Source: Desulfurivibrio alkaliphilus AHT 2 (GTDB lineage Bacteria; Desulfobacterota; Desulfobulbia; Desulfobulbales; Desulfurivibrionaceae). From it: 64,000 nucleotides of DNA. The stretch spans positions 2,919,742 through 2,983,741 of the forward strand of contig NC_014216.1 in the NCBI RefSeq assembly GCF_000092205.1, given 5' to 3'. How positions within the stretch are numbered: position 1 is the first letter of the stretch; each line of letters begins with the position of its first letter. This document shows positions 15,430-24,838 of the stretch, piece by piece. The notes under the pieces are model-generated. The model was not told the DNA's origin. It was given only the letters and a program-made list of their open reading frames with translations, and searched no databases. A program made the translations under genes and the position numbers.

Positions 15430-15819
15430 ATGGACGAAATATTTCATTTCATAATCGGCAAGTACAATTACTGGGCCTCGCTGGTGCTGCTCTTTATCGG
15501 GTTGTATGGCATGATCGCCAAGAACAACCTGATGAAGAAGATCATCGGCATGGTTATCTTCCAGACCGCCATTCTGCTTTTCTTTGTCTCCATCGGAGCC
15601 AAGCGTGGTGCTACGGTGCCCATCATTGAGTTCGGGCCGGACAAGCAGCCGCTGCTGGAGGCGTCCGCCTATGCCAATCCGTTGCCGCACGTGCTTATTC
15701 TCACCGCCATTGTAGTGGGGGTGGCCACCCTGGGGGTGGCCCTGGCCGTTCTCCAGAAGATCCAGCGGGTGCACGGCACCATCGAAGAGGATGAAGTCCT
15801 GGAGGATCAGCGCCAATGA
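15430..15819 (+). CDS. mrpC: Na+/H+ antiporter subunit C (NuoK-like)
   Basis: 129 residues, MnhC/NuoK family: three helices (YWASLVLLFIGLYGMI, IIGMVIFQTAILLFFVSIG, VLILTAIVVGVATLGVALAV) with the family-typical DPLPHVLILTAIVVG region seen here as ANPLPHVLILTAIVVG. It lies five bases after the MrpB-like gene and overlaps the next gene by 4 nt (ATGA). Confidence 0.93.
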   Translation: MDEIFHFIIGKYNYWASLVLLFIGLYGMIAKNNLMKKIIGMVIFQTAILLFFVSIGAKRGATVPIIEFGPDKQPLLEASAYANPLPHVLILTAIVVGVATLGVALAVLQKIQRVHGTIEEDEVLEDQRQ

Positions 15820-17348
15820 TGATTGACCAGGCTCCGGCCCTTATTATCATATTCCCCCTCTTTATCTCCCTGGTGCTGACCCTGGCCGGGTCGCTGGGCC
15901 CGCGGGTGGCTTACGGCCTGTTGCTCTGCGGGATGGCCGGCTCGCTGCTCTTTTCCCTGTTGGCCTTGGGGCAGGTGGTGGCGGACAATCAGGCCATCCA
16001 TTACCGGATGGGCGACTGGCCGCCGCCCATGGGCATTGAGCTGGTGATCGACCACTTGAGCGGGATCGTGCTGGTGCTGGTCTCCGCCTGCGCGTTGCTC
16101 ACCGCCGTTTACTCCCTGCGCACCGCCGCCGAGGACAACCCCGACCGGCTGCACCATTATTACGCCCTGTTTGCCCTGCTGGTCACCGGGCTTTTGGGCA
16201 TGACCGCCAGCGGTGACGTCTTTAACCTTTACGTCCTGCTGGAGATCTCGGCCCTTTCCAGCTACGGCCTGCTGGCCCGCGGTCGGGGTCCGGCCTACTA
16301 CGCCACCTTCAAATACCTGATTGTCGGCACCATCGGCGCCTGCTTCTACCTGCTGGGGATTGGTTACCTATATATCATGACCGGCTCGCTCAACATGCTG
16401 GACCTGGCGGAGATCATCAGCCGGCCGGAGTTGCAGGAGTCGGTGAGCATCAAGATCGGCTTTTCCCTGATGATTCTCGGGGTCTGGATCAAGATGGCGC
16501 TCTTTCCCCTGCACGCCTGGCTGCCCAACGCCTACAGCAAGGCCGGCATCACCACCGCCTGCCTGATCGCCCCGCTGATGACCAAGGTCAGTGTTTACAT
16601 CATGCTGCGAATCATGTTCACCGTCTTTTCCGTGGACTATATCTTCGACTCCATCGCCTGGAGTCAGGTGGTGATTTATCTTGCCTCGGCGGCGGCGTTG
16701 ATCGGCATGATAAGCGCCCTGGCCCAACGGGATTTGCGGATGATGCTCTGCTATATCGTGGTGGCCGAGATCGGTTACATGACCGGCGGGGCCTGGGTGG
16801 CCAACGCCGCCGGCTACACCGGCGCGGTCTATCATATCCTGGCCGACGGCCTGATGACCCTTTGCCTCTTCATGGCGGTGGGGGCGGTGATCTACCGCAC
16901 CGGCCTGACCTCCATGGCGGCCATGCAGGGGATCTTTCAGCGCATGCCCATCACCGCCGTGGTGCTGGTGATCGGGGCTGCTTCCATTATCGGTATTCCG
17001 CCCACCTGCGGCTTTTTCTCCAAATTTTACCTGATCCAGGGGGCGGCCCAGGCCGGCGCCTGGGTGTTTGTCGCGGCCCTGCTGATCGCCAGCCTGGTGG
17101 CGGCGGTGATGTTTTTCAAGCTGCTGGAGATCGCCTTTTTCGGTGACCCGCAAGCCCTGGAGCAGGAAGCGGCCTCCGGCCACGGCCATGGCGAGCATGG
17201 CGGGCAGCCGGTGGTGGCTCGCCACGAGGCGCCCCTGAGCATGCTGATCCCCATGGTTATTACCGCCGCCGGGTTGATTGTGCTGGGGCTGTATACCAAG
17301 GAAGTGGTCGAGTTTTTTATCGGCTGGTCGATCCCGGCCGGATTTTAA
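15816..17348 (+). CDS. mrpD: Antiporter subunit D (first of three large NuoN/L-like subunits)
   Basis: 510 residues, ~14 transmembrane helices, proton-pumping NADH-quinone oxidoreductase membrane-subunit family. Key charged helix features are visible: the TM5 Glu in VFNLYVLLEISALSSYGL and the Lys/His helix with MALFPLHAWLPNAYSKAG. A His-rich loop (GHGHGEHGG) lies near residue 455. Its 4-nt overlap with mrpC matches the conserved C-D order, so it is the true MrpD counterpart. Confidence 0.92.
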   Translation: MMIDQAPALIIIFPLFISLVLTLAGSLGPRVAYGLLLCGMAGSLLFSLLALGQVVADNQAIHYRMGDWPPPMGIELVIDHLSGIVLVLVSACALLTAVYSLRTAAEDNPDRLHHYYALFALLVTGLLGMTASGDVFNLYVLLEISALSSYGLLARGRGPAYYATFKYLIVGTIGACFYLLGIGYLYIMTGSLNMLDLAEIISRPELQESVSIKIGFSLMILGVWIKMALFPLHAWLPNAYSKAGITTACLIAPLMTKVSVYIMLRIMFTVFSVDYIFDSIAWSQVVIYLASAAALIGMISALAQRDLRMMLCYIVVAEIGYMTGGAWVANAAGYTGAVYHILADGLMTLCLFMAVGAVIYRTGLTSMAAMQGIFQRMPITAVVLVIGAASIIGIPPTCGFFSKFYLIQGAAQAGAWVFVAALLIASLVAAVMFFKLLEIAFFGDPQALEQEAASGHGHGEHGGQPVVARHEAPLSMLIPMVITAAGLIVLGLYTKEVVEFFIGWSIPAGF

Positions 17349-17386
17349 CGGCGGTTTGCTGAACTGCGAGGTAACCATAGGTTAAG

Positions 17387-18871
17387 ATGTTTTCACCCTC
17401 ATTTTATCAAATAGCCCCGGTGATCGCCCTTTGCGCCTCCCTGGCCGCCGTGCCCCTGATCGCCGTCAGCGGCCCCCGGCCCAACCTGCGGGAATTTTGG
17501 ACCTTCCTGGCCGCCGGGGTTAAATTCGCCATGGTCTTTTCCCTGGCCGGCTGGGTCCTGGCCGGCAATGTGGTGGAGGTGGAACTGATCCGGGTGCTGC
17601 CCGAGCTTTCCATCGCTCTGCGGGTGGACAGCTTCGGCATGGTGTTTGCCCTGGTTTCCTCCTTTCTCTGGATCGTCGCCGCCACCTACACCATCGGCTA
17701 TATGCGGGGGCTCAACGAGCACGCCCAGACCCGCTTCATGGTCTGTTTCGCGCTGTCGCTCTGCGCCGCCATCGGCGTGGCCTTCTCCGCCAACCTTTTG
17801 ACCATGTATCTCTTCTACGAGATGCTCTCCCTCTCTACCTATCCCCTGGTGGCCCATCATCAGGACCGCGAGGCCCTGGGCGGGGCCCGCAAGTATCTTG
17901 CCTTCCTGCTGGGCGGCTCGGTGGGCCTGGTGCTGCCGGCTTTGATTGTCATCTTTGCCCTTGCCGGCACCCTGGAGTTCGCCACCGGCATCAACAGCGG
18001 TATCATCCCCGGGGCCACTCCGGACGTCCTGGTGGTGATTCTCTTTTTCGCCTGCCTTTTCGGCTTTGCCAAAAACGGCATTATGCCCATGCATGCCTGG
18101 CTGCCCGGCGCCATGGTGGCACCCACCCCGGTTTCCGCCCTGCTGCATGCGGTGGCGGTGGTCAAGGTCGGGGTTTTCTGCACCACCCGAGTGATGCTCT
18201 ACGTCTTCGGCATCGATCTGATGGACGAGTTGAACCTGGGAATCGTCACCGCCTATATCGTCTCCTTTACCATTGTCACCGCCTCCATCATCGCCCTGAC
18301 CAAAGACAACCTCAAGGCCCGGCTGGCCTACTCCACGGTGAGCCAGCTTTCCTATATCGTGCTGGGGGTGGCGCTGCTGGCCCCGACGGCGGTGGAGGGC
18401 GGCCTGATTCATATCGTCAACCACGCCTTTGCCAAGATCACCCTCTTTTTCTGCGCCGGGGCCATCTACGTGGCCACCCATAAGAAAAATATTTCCGAAC
18501 TGGGGGGCCTGGGCCGGGTGATGCCCTTTACCTTCGGGGCCTTCGCCCTGGCTTCGCTTTCCATGATCGGCGCCCCGCCGGTGGGCGGCTTCATCAGCAA
18601 GTGGTACCTGCTGGTGGGGGCTCTCGATGCCGGACAGATCGCGATTATCGTGGTGCTGCTGGCCTCCACCATGCTCAACGTGGCCTACTTCGCACCGGTG
18701 GTTTATCACGCCTTTTTCGGCAAGCCCCCGGCCGGTGAAGTATTGCCGACGGGGATCAGGGAAGCGCCGCTGATCATGGTGGCGCCGATTCTGCTGGCCG
18801 CTGCCATTTCGTTGTTTATAGGGATTTATCCTGATCTCATGATGCAGTTTGTGAAAATGGTGACCCCATGA
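17387..18871 (+). CDS. Second D-type antiporter subunit
   Basis: 494 residues with ~14 helices. TM5 Glu in NLLTMYLFYEMLSLSTYPLV and the lateral-helix block GIMPMHAWLPGAMVAPTP mark the NuoL/M/N-like family; the HAVAVVKVGVF segment carries the conserved Lys. It resembles the monovalent cation/H+ antiporter D subunits found next to MrpD in anaerobe operons. AGGTTAAG precedes the ATG weakly. It overlaps the next small gene by 4 nt. Confidence 0.9.
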   Translation: MFSPSFYQIAPVIALCASLAAVPLIAVSGPRPNLREFWTFLAAGVKFAMVFSLAGWVLAGNVVEVELIRVLPELSIALRVDSFGMVFALVSSFLWIVAATYTIGYMRGLNEHAQTRFMVCFALSLCAAIGVAFSANLLTMYLFYEMLSLSTYPLVAHHQDREALGGARKYLAFLLGGSVGLVLPALIVIFALAGTLEFATGINSGIIPGATPDVLVVILFFACLFGFAKNGIMPMHAWLPGAMVAPTPVSALLHAVAVVKVGVFCTTRVMLYVFGIDLMDELNLGIVTAYIVSFTIVTASIIALTKDNLKARLAYSTVSQLSYIVLGVALLAPTAVEGGLIHIVNHAFAKITLFFCAGAIYVATHKKNISELGGLGRVMPFTFGAFALASLSMIGAPPVGGFISKWYLLVGALDAGQIAIIVVLLASTMLNVAYFAPVVYHAFFGKPPAGEVLPTGIREAPLIMVAPILLAAAISLFIGIYPDLMMQFVKMVTP

Positions 18872-19122
18872 TGCTGGTGCGAATGATCGATTATTTGCGG
18901 GACCGGCCTCTGCTGGTGCGCCGCTGCTGTTACCTGGTGGTGGCCCTGGTGCTGCTCTGGGACGCCCTGCTGCTGGACAAGAGTTACGCCCATATCGCCC
19001 TGGAGCACTTGCCCGGCTTCTGGTCGCTGTTTGGTCTGATCGGCTGCGTGCTGCTGATTGCGGTGGCCAAAGGGCTGGGGGCGTTGGGGCTGCTGACCCG
19101 TGAAGATTACTACGACCGTTAA
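18868..19122 (+). CDS. Small two-helix membrane protein of the antiporter operon
   Basis: 84 residues with hydrophobic segments at ~22-36 (CCYLVVALVLLWDALLL) and ~48-70 (LPGFWSLFGLIGCVLLIAVAKGL). No named domain is recognised, but its 4-nt overlap with the upstream subunit gene and its position between two large subunits make it a likely accessory subunit of the complex. Small proteins of this type recur in such operons. Confidence 0.75.
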   Translation: MMLVRMIDYLRDRPLLVRRCCYLVVALVLLWDALLLDKSYAHIALEHLPGFWSLFGLIGCVLLIAVAKGLGALGLLTREDYYDR

Positions 19123-19160
19123 AGCGTTTTTAGCAAACTTGAAACGTTAAGGAGTCCGAG

Positions 19161-20951
19161 GTGACGGAATTTTGGTTTCATCCAGCGCTGGTGCTGATTA
19201 TCGGGGCACTGGTCTTGCCTTTGGTAAAGGGGGTGGCGCGCAAGCCCTTTTTGCTGCTGGTGCCGGTTCTTGCCTTTGCCGCCGTGCTGCAGATGGAGCA
19301 GGGAGTTTACGGGGTCTTCCCGTTTCTCAACTGGGAATTGACCTTCGGCCGGGTGGACAGCTTGAGCCTGGTCTTTGCCTATATCATGACCCTGATGTGC
19401 ATCATCGGCACCCTTTACGGTCTGCATGTCGACAACGATTATGAGCATATCTCGGCCTGGTTCTACGTGGCCGGTTCCCTGGGGGTGATTTTTGCCGGTG
19501 ACCTGCTGGTGCTTTTTCTCTTCTGGGAGGTCATGGCCTTTTCTTCCACCTTCCTGGTCTGGTTCCGGGGCACCCCCGGCGCCCTGGCCGCCGGTTACCG
19601 CTACCTGCTGGTCCACACCGCCGGCGGTCTGGCCCTGCTGGCCGGGATTGTGCTCCACTACCAGGCCACCGGCGATTTAAGCTTCACTCAGTTTGATGTC
19701 ACCAACCCCACCTTGCCGGTCTGGCTGATCATGATCGGGGTGATCCTCAACGCCGCCGTGCCGCCGCTGCACGCCTGGTTGCCCGACGCCTACAGCCGGG
19801 CCACGGTGAGCGGGGCGGTGTTTATGTGCGCCTTTACCACCAAGACCGCGGTTTACGCCCTCTGCCGTGGTTTTGCCGGGATGGAGATCCTGATTGTGCT
19901 GGGGGTGATCATGACCCTTTACGGGGTCATCTACGCCCTGCTCAGCAATGATGTGCGCCGGCTGCTCTCTTACCATATCATCAGCCAGGTGGGCTTCATG
20001 GTGGCCGGAGTGGGGGTCGGCACGGCTTTGGCGATCAACGGCGCCATCGCCCATGCCTTTGCCCATATCCTGTATAAGGCCCTGCTCTTCATGGGGGTCG
20101 GCTCCGTCCTCTACATGACCGGTAAGAGCAAGGCCAGCGAGCTGGGCGGGCTGTACAAGAAGATGCCCATGGCCCTGTTTTTTACGGTGATCGGCGGGCT
20201 GTCGATTTCCGGCTTCCCGCTGCTCAGCGGTTTTGTCAGCAAGAGCATGGTGGTGGCCGGCTCTTTCGACGCCTCCCATTACTGGGCGGCTTACCTGATG
20301 CTGCTGGCCTCGGTGGGCACCTTCCTCTCGGTGGGGATCAAGATCCCCTATGTGGTCTGGTTTGGCGAGAACAAGTGTTCCCGGGAAACCTGGGACAAGG
20401 CCGCCGACCCGCCTCTGCACATGCAGCTGGCCATGGGGATTGCCGCCTTTCTCTGCCTCTATATCGGGGTCTACACCCCTTATCTCTACAACATGCTCCC
20501 CAATGAGGCGCCGTTTAACCCCTACACCGCCTATCACCTGGCGGAGGTGATCCAGATTCTGCTCTTCACCGCGGTGGGTTTTTACCTCTTTGTTAAAATA
20601 ATGGCGCCCAAGCCCAAGCTCAGCCTGGATATGGACTGGTTTTACCGGATGGGCGGTCGGCTGCTGCTGCTGGCCATGCAGAAAGGGATGACCAGGGTCA
20701 ATGACTGGGGCCAGTCCTTCCTGGGCGAAGAGGTGCCCCGCCGGCTTAACCGCTTTTTCATCGACGGCCCGGCCCGCCTTTGCCTGCTGGTGGTCAAGCC
20801 GCTGTGGCAAATGACCGGAGCCAAAATCGAAGGCCCCGACGGCGCTGAGCAACGCTTTCTGGAAACCTTCAGCCGTTCCCTGTTCACCATTGGTTCCACC
20901 GCCATTTTCACCGTGGCCATGCTGATGGTGCTGCTGTTTTTCGTGACCTGA
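19161..20951 (+). CDS. Third D-type antiporter subunit, extended C-terminus
   Basis: 596 residues starting at GTG 19161 with AAGGAGT upstream. The core contains the TM5 Glu in LLVLFLFWEVMAFSSTF, VPPLHAWLPDAYSRATV and FTTKTAVYALCRG (conserved Lys). The C-terminus is ~100 residues longer than MrpD, with an amphipathic stretch and a final helix (STAIFTVAMLMVLLFFV), reminiscent of the lateral-helix extension of NuoL/MrpA. It may take the place of the missing MrpA. The stop is two bases before element E4. Confidence 0.9.
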   Translation: MTEFWFHPALVLIIGALVLPLVKGVARKPFLLLVPVLAFAAVLQMEQGVYGVFPFLNWELTFGRVDSLSLVFAYIMTLMCIIGTLYGLHVDNDYEHISAWFYVAGSLGVIFAGDLLVLFLFWEVMAFSSTFLVWFRGTPGALAAGYRYLLVHTAGGLALLAGIVLHYQATGDLSFTQFDVTNPTLPVWLIMIGVILNAAVPPLHAWLPDAYSRATVSGAVFMCAFTTKTAVYALCRGFAGMEILIVLGVIMTLYGVIYALLSNDVRRLLSYHIISQVGFMVAGVGVGTALAINGAIAHAFAHILYKALLFMGVGSVLYMTGKSKASELGGLYKKMPMALFFTVIGGLSISGFPLLSGFVSKSMVVAGSFDASHYWAAYLMLLASVGTFLSVGIKIPYVVWFGENKCSRETWDKAADPPLHMQLAMGIAAFLCLYIGVYTPYLYNMLPNEAPFNPYTAYHLAEVIQILLFTAVGFYLFVKIMAPKPKLSLDMDWFYRMGGRLLLLAMQKGMTRVNDWGQSFLGEEVPRRLNRFFIDGPARLCLLVVKPLWQMTGAKIEGPDGAEQRFLETFSRSLFTIGSTAIFTVAMLMVLLFFVT

Positions 20952-20953
20952 AG

Positions 20954-21061
20954 GTAATCGTTCAGCAGCACCGCATCTTCGGGCGATCAACCCGGCTTAC
21001 GTACAGGGTGTACGCTGCGCCTGGCTGCTTGCCCGAACCTGCGGCACTGCTGAACGATTAC
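20954..21061 (+). repeat. Long hairpin element E4
   Basis: 108 bp. Outer arms GTAATCGTTCAGCAG and CTGCTGAACGATTAC are exact complements. The inner stem is of the TTCGGGC/GCCCGAA variant. It starts two bases after the stop of the third antiporter subunit and ends before the ABC importer genes. Confidence 0.88.
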
Positions 21062-21128
21062 CCTGTTCCCTTCTGGTCGCTCACATGCAGACTTGTGCCC
21101 ATTTCCCGGGGCGGGTATTTTCTCCTCC

Positions 21129-22109
21129 ATGAATCGACGTCAATTTGTCAAACTGGGCCTGGGCGCGGCCCTGGCCGGCGGGCTGGGCGGCGCTTTGACC
21201 GCTTGCGGCCGGCGCGGCGGCGATGGTCGGCCGCGGTTACGGTTGGGCTATCTGCCCATTACCGATCATCTGCTGCTGTTGGCCCACGACTATTACGATT
21301 TCCAGCAGGTTGAACTCGTCCCGGTCAAGTTTTCCTCCTGGCCGGAAGCGGCCGAGGCCTTGCGGGCCGGGGCCGTGGACGCCGCTTTTCTGCTAACCCC
21401 GCTGGGCCTGGCCCTGCGCCACCAGCGAACCCCGGTGCAGGCGGTGTTGCTGGGCCACCGTAACGGCAGCGTGCTGACCCTGGCGGCCCGGGATGATATT
21501 GACTCCCCGGCCGGGCTGGTCGGCAAACGGATCGCCATTCCCAGCCGTTTCTCCAGCCATTACCTGCTGCTGCGCCGGCTACTCGATGACGCCGGCCTGC
21601 CCCCCGAAGCGGTGGAATATATCGACATGGCCCCGCCGGAGATGGTCCAGTCCCTGGCCGCCGGCCGCCTGGACGGCTTCATCGTGGCCGAACCTTTCGG
21701 GGCCCAGGCCGAGATGCAGGGGGTGGGGCGGGTTTTCACCCTCTCCAAGGATATCTGGCCCGGTCATATCTGCTGCGTACTCAATCTGCGGGAACCCTTC
21801 CTCCAAAAAAATCCGGAGGCGGCGCAGGAGTTGGTGGCTGGGCTGATCGCCACCGGCCGGGCCATCGAGCAGGATCGTCTTCGGGCCGCCCGCCAATCGG
21901 TGGCCTACCTGGGGCAGGCCCCTGAGGTGATCGAGTTTGTCTTGACCAGGCCGCCGGATCGGGTAACTTATCATGATCTTTTGCCGCAAAGGGCCGATTT
22001 CGCCGCCACCCAGGAACAGATGGCTCGGGTCGGCCAGCGGGAAGCGGCCGCGGTCAACCTGGACAATTACCTGGAGCCGGCCCTGGCGGCTGCCGCAGCC
22101 GGGATTTAA
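21129..22109 (+). CDS. ABC importer substrate-binding lipoprotein (nitrate/sulfonate/taurine type)
   Basis: 326 residues. The N-terminus MNRRQFVKLGLG has a twin-arginine-like signal and the lipobox LTAC, so it is probably a Tat-exported lipoprotein. The mature part is an NMT1/SsuA-type binding protein (LRLGYLPITDHLLLLAH, DGFIVAEPFGAQAEM, HICCVLNLREPF). ATG 21129 is chosen because it starts exactly at the signal; a longer frame from 21093 adds unlikely residues. It is followed by the permease and ATPase genes. The ligand is unknown, with sulfonates, nitrate or a thiamine precursor possible. Confidence 0.88.
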   Translation: MNRRQFVKLGLGAALAGGLGGALTACGRRGGDGRPRLRLGYLPITDHLLLLAHDYYDFQQVELVPVKFSSWPEAAEALRAGAVDAAFLLTPLGLALRHQRTPVQAVLLGHRNGSVLTLAARDDIDSPAGLVGKRIAIPSRFSSHYLLLRRLLDDAGLPPEAVEYIDMAPPEMVQSLAAGRLDGFIVAEPFGAQAEMQGVGRVFTLSKDIWPGHICCVLNLREPFLQKNPEAAQELVAGLIATGRAIEQDRLRAARQSVAYLGQAPEVIEFVLTRPPDRVTYHDLLPQRADFAATQEQMARVGQREAAAVNLDNYLEPALAAAAAGI

Positions 22110-22188
22110 GAATAACTTTTGCCGGCTAATCTCTATACGATTTTCGAAGACAGATGCTCATGTTTGACTTACGCAGTGAATTTCCCGC

Positions 22189-22980
22189 ATGATGTCGGTT
22201 TCTCCTCATTCCCGCCGGCCTGATTTGGCCGGTGAACGCTTTTGGTCGCCGCTGTTGGCGGTGCTGGTTTTCTTGCTGCTCTGGGAAGTGGCGGCCCGCC
22301 TTTACGCCAACCCTTACCTGTTGCCCGGACCCTGGCAGGTGGGGCTGGGACTGGTGGAGGTTTGGCGCAGCGGCAAGCTTTTCGAGCATATCGCCGTCAG
22401 CCTCTACCGCTTCGGGGCCGCCTACCTGTTGGCGGTGGTACTGGCCGTGCCGCTGGGGTTGGTGCTGGGCTGGTTTACCCGCCTGCACCGGGCGCTCGAC
22501 CCCCTGATCCAATTGCTGCGGCCGATCTCCCCGGTGGCCTGGTTCCCGTTGGCCGTACTATGGTTTAAAATCGGCGATTTGCCGGCCATTTTCATCATCT
22601 TTATTGCCAGTTTTTTCCCCATTCTGCTCTCCACCATCGCGGCGGTGCGCAACGTGGAGTCCACTTACCTGAAAGTGGCGCTCAACTTCGGCTCCAGTAA
22701 GTGGAGCCTGCTGCACAAGGTGGTGATTCCCGCCGCCTTCCCCTATATCATGGTGGGGCTGCATATCGCCCTGGGGGTGGGCTGGATTCACTTGGTGGCC
22801 GGAGAGATGTTGGGGGCCCAGTCGGGCCTGGGCTATTTTATCCTTGATGCCCGCAATTTCCTGCGCACCGATCTGGTGATCGTCGGCATGCTGCTGGTGG
22901 GCGCCCTGGGGTTGCTGCTGGATCGCTTGATGGCCGCAGCGGAGAAGAAAGTACGCCGCCGTTGGGGGATCGTTTCATGA
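22189..22980 (+). CDS. ABC importer permease
   Basis: 263 residues with six predicted membrane segments, BPD_transp_1/SsuC-TauC family. The EAA-like loop is visible as ALNFGSSKWSLLHKVVIPAAFPYIMVG near residue 165, the contact site for the ATPase. The start ATGATG at 22189 has no strong ribosome site. It overlaps the ATPase gene by 4 nt. Confidence 0.92.
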   Translation: MMSVSPHSRRPDLAGERFWSPLLAVLVFLLLWEVAARLYANPYLLPGPWQVGLGLVEVWRSGKLFEHIAVSLYRFGAAYLLAVVLAVPLGLVLGWFTRLHRALDPLIQLLRPISPVAWFPLAVLWFKIGDLPAIFIIFIASFFPILLSTIAAVRNVESTYLKVALNFGSSKWSLLHKVVIPAAFPYIMVGLHIALGVGWIHLVAGEMLGAQSGLGYFILDARNFLRTDLVIVGMLLVGALGLLLDRLMAAAEKKVRRRWGIVS

Positions 22981-23723
22981 AGATTGTCGCCCGGGGTGTG
23001 GGAAAGCATTTTCATGATAAGCGGGGGCAGGATCTGCCGGTGCTGCAGGGGCTTGACCTGACGGTGGGCGGTGGTGAGCTGCTTTGCCTGCTGGGGCCCA
23101 ACGGTTGCGGCAAGACCACCTTTCTGAACCTGCTGGCCGGTTTTGAGCCGCCCGATGAGGGTGAGATCGCCATCGACGGCCGCCTGGTAACCGGCCCCAG
23201 CCCAGAGTACGTGATGATCATGCAGAGCTACGATCTCTTCCCCTGGCGGACGGTGCTGGGTAATGTCGAATACGGGTTGGAGGTCCGGGGCTGGAAACGG
23301 GAGAAGCGTCAGCAGAAGGCCCGCGAACTGATTGCCCTGGTCGGGCTCAGTGGCTGCGAAGAGCAGCACCCCCGCGAGCTTTCCGGCGGCATGCGCCAGC
23401 GGGTGGCCATTGCCCGGGCCCTGGCGGTGGAGCCCCAGGTACTCTTCATGGATGAACCTTTCGGCGCCCTGGACGCGCTGACCCGTAGCCGGATGCAGCA
23501 AGAGCTGCTCAAACTCTGGCGTCGCCGGGGCATGACCATTGTCTTTGTTACCCACGACATCCAGGAGGCGATCACCCTGGCCGACCGGGTAGCGGTGCTC
23601 CCCTCCGCCCCCGGTCCCTTCCGGGCCGTCATCCAGGTTGAGCTGCCCCGCCCCCGCCATCCCCGTGATCCCGCCGCCCTGCCGCTGCGCGACCGCCTGG
23701 AGCAACTCCTGCAACCGACGTAA
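22977..23723 (+). CDS. ABC importer ATPase
   Basis: 248 residues, SsuB/TauB/NrtD type. Walker A GPNGCGKTT, Q-loop MIMQSYDLFPWR, signature LSGGMRQRVAIARAL, Walker B VLFMDEPFGALD and the H-loop VTHDIQEA are intact. ATG 22977 overlaps the permease stop (ATGA). The stop TAA is supplied by hairpin element E5. Confidence 0.94.
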   Translation: MKIVARGVGKHFHDKRGQDLPVLQGLDLTVGGGELLCLLGPNGCGKTTFLNLLAGFEPPDEGEIAIDGRLVTGPSPEYVMIMQSYDLFPWRTVLGNVEYGLEVRGWKREKRQQKARELIALVGLSGCEEQHPRELSGGMRQRVAIARALAVEPQVLFMDEPFGALDALTRSRMQQELLKLWRRRGMTIVFVTHDIQEAITLADRVAVLPSAPGPFRAVIQVELPRPRHPRDPAALPLRDRLEQLLQPT

Positions 23724-23818
23724 GCGATCACCGGGCACCGTATCTTGCGGCGATCAACCCGGCTTACCTACCTAGGTACGCTTCGCCGTCTCGCCTGCGG
23801 TGCCCGATGATCGCTTAT
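23720..23818 (+). repeat. Long hairpin element E5 (shortened)
   Basis: 99 bp. The left arm GTAAGCGATCACCGGGCACC and the right arm GGTGCCCGATGATCGCTTAT pair with one wobble and one mismatch. About ten bases of the usual inner right arm (CTTGCCGCAA) are missing. Its TAA is the stop of the ABC ATPase gene. Confidence 0.82.
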
Positions 23819-23823
23819 CAAGT

Positions 23824-23860
23824 ATCAAGCCTGGAGATCAGTTACCAGCCGAAGCTTGAT
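23824..23860 (-). other. Imperfect stem-loop downstream of the porin gene
   Basis: ATCAAGC and GCTTGAT enclose an inner CTGG/CCAG pair. It is convergent between element E5 and the porin stop at 23900 and lacks a T-run, so a terminator role is uncertain. Confidence 0.35.
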
Positions 23861-23899
23861 GTGCCGGACGACACACTAAGAGTATCGCGGAGTTAACAG

Positions 23900-24838
23900 C
23901 TAAAAATCGTAACGGAAACCCACGGTGAGCACATTGTCGGGGTCAATGGCATCGCCATTGCCGTACTCGATGAATACCCGCATCGGGCGGCTGAATTTGT
24001 AGTTGGCGCCCAGGGCGAAGTAGCTGTCTTCATTCCAGTCGCGCCCGGCGGTGGCGTACAGATCGCCTTGGCCGTAGTTGTAGATGCCGCCAATGGCGTA
24101 ATGGTAGTCATCGTCGCCGGCGTCTTTCAGGTGTTCAACCATCAGCCGCAAGCTAAGATCTTTCATAACCTGGTAGGAGGCGGAGGCGCCGATCAGGGTT
24201 TCTGTGAAGGCGGCGGCTGCATCTTCGTTGCTAAACAAGCTTCCCAGGCCCAAGGTTAAGTCGCCGATATGGTAAGTACCGGCCAGTTGGAAAACCAGCT
24301 CTTCATCGCCGGAAACGCTCTCGCTCTCTTCGTAATGGCGCACCTGGCCATGCAGTTGCAGGCCGCTGAAGACCGGGCTTGAGTAAGCTACCGAATTAGC
24401 GCGGGAAGCGGTGCCGCCCTGACCCATGGCAACAAAGCCCTCCTGCTCGTAAATATCGAACAGATGGGAAACCGACTGCAGGTAGATGGAGTCAAAGTTA
24501 CCCACCATCAATTGGCCCAAAGCGCTGTGCTTGACGCCGACGTAGGTATTGCGCCGATCATTGAACACTTGGTCGCGCTCCCGCTGGCTGGCATCGTAAC
24601 GGAACTCCGCTCGGGCAAAGACACTCAAGGAATCATCCACCTGGTGCGAGGCCCGCAGGCCGAGGCGGGAACCATCGCCGGCGATGCGACCGTCGCTGGT
24701 GTTTTCGTAAAAGAGATAGAGCCGGCTATACAGATCAATTTTGGTGCCATCCTGATCGTGAAGCGTCAACGCTTGCGCCGGGTTACTGGCAATGATTGCC
24801 ATGGTCAATGCTGCTGCTGATACTAATGCCTTTTTCAT
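23900..24838 (-). CDS. Outer-membrane porin
   Basis: 312 residues. The signal peptide MKKALVSAAALTMAIIASNPAQA ends before ALTLHDQDGT. The rest alternates short hydrophobic strands and turns ending in VGFRYDF with a C-terminal Phe, the usual outer-membrane insertion signal. Repeated features such as RLGLRASHQVDD and AGRDWNEDSYFALGANY fit the 16-strand Gram-negative porin (Porin_4) group. The start at 24838 has AAGGAGAGAAAG upstream on the minus strand. Role: passive diffusion of small solutes. Confidence 0.88.
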   Translation of the reverse strand: MKKALVSAAALTMAIIASNPAQALTLHDQDGTKIDLYSRLYLFYENTSDGRIAGDGSRLGLRASHQVDDSLSVFARAEFRYDASQRERDQVFNDRRNTYVGVKHSALGQLMVGNFDSIYLQSVSHLFDIYEQEGFVAMGQGGTASRANSVAYSSPVFSGLQLHGQVRHYEESESVSGDEELVFQLAGTYHIGDLTLGLGSLFSNEDAAAAFTETLIGASASYQVMKDLSLRLMVEHLKDAGDDDYHYAIGGIYNYGQGDLYATAGRDWNEDSYFALGANYKFSRPMRVFIEYGNGDAIDPDNVLTVGFRYDF

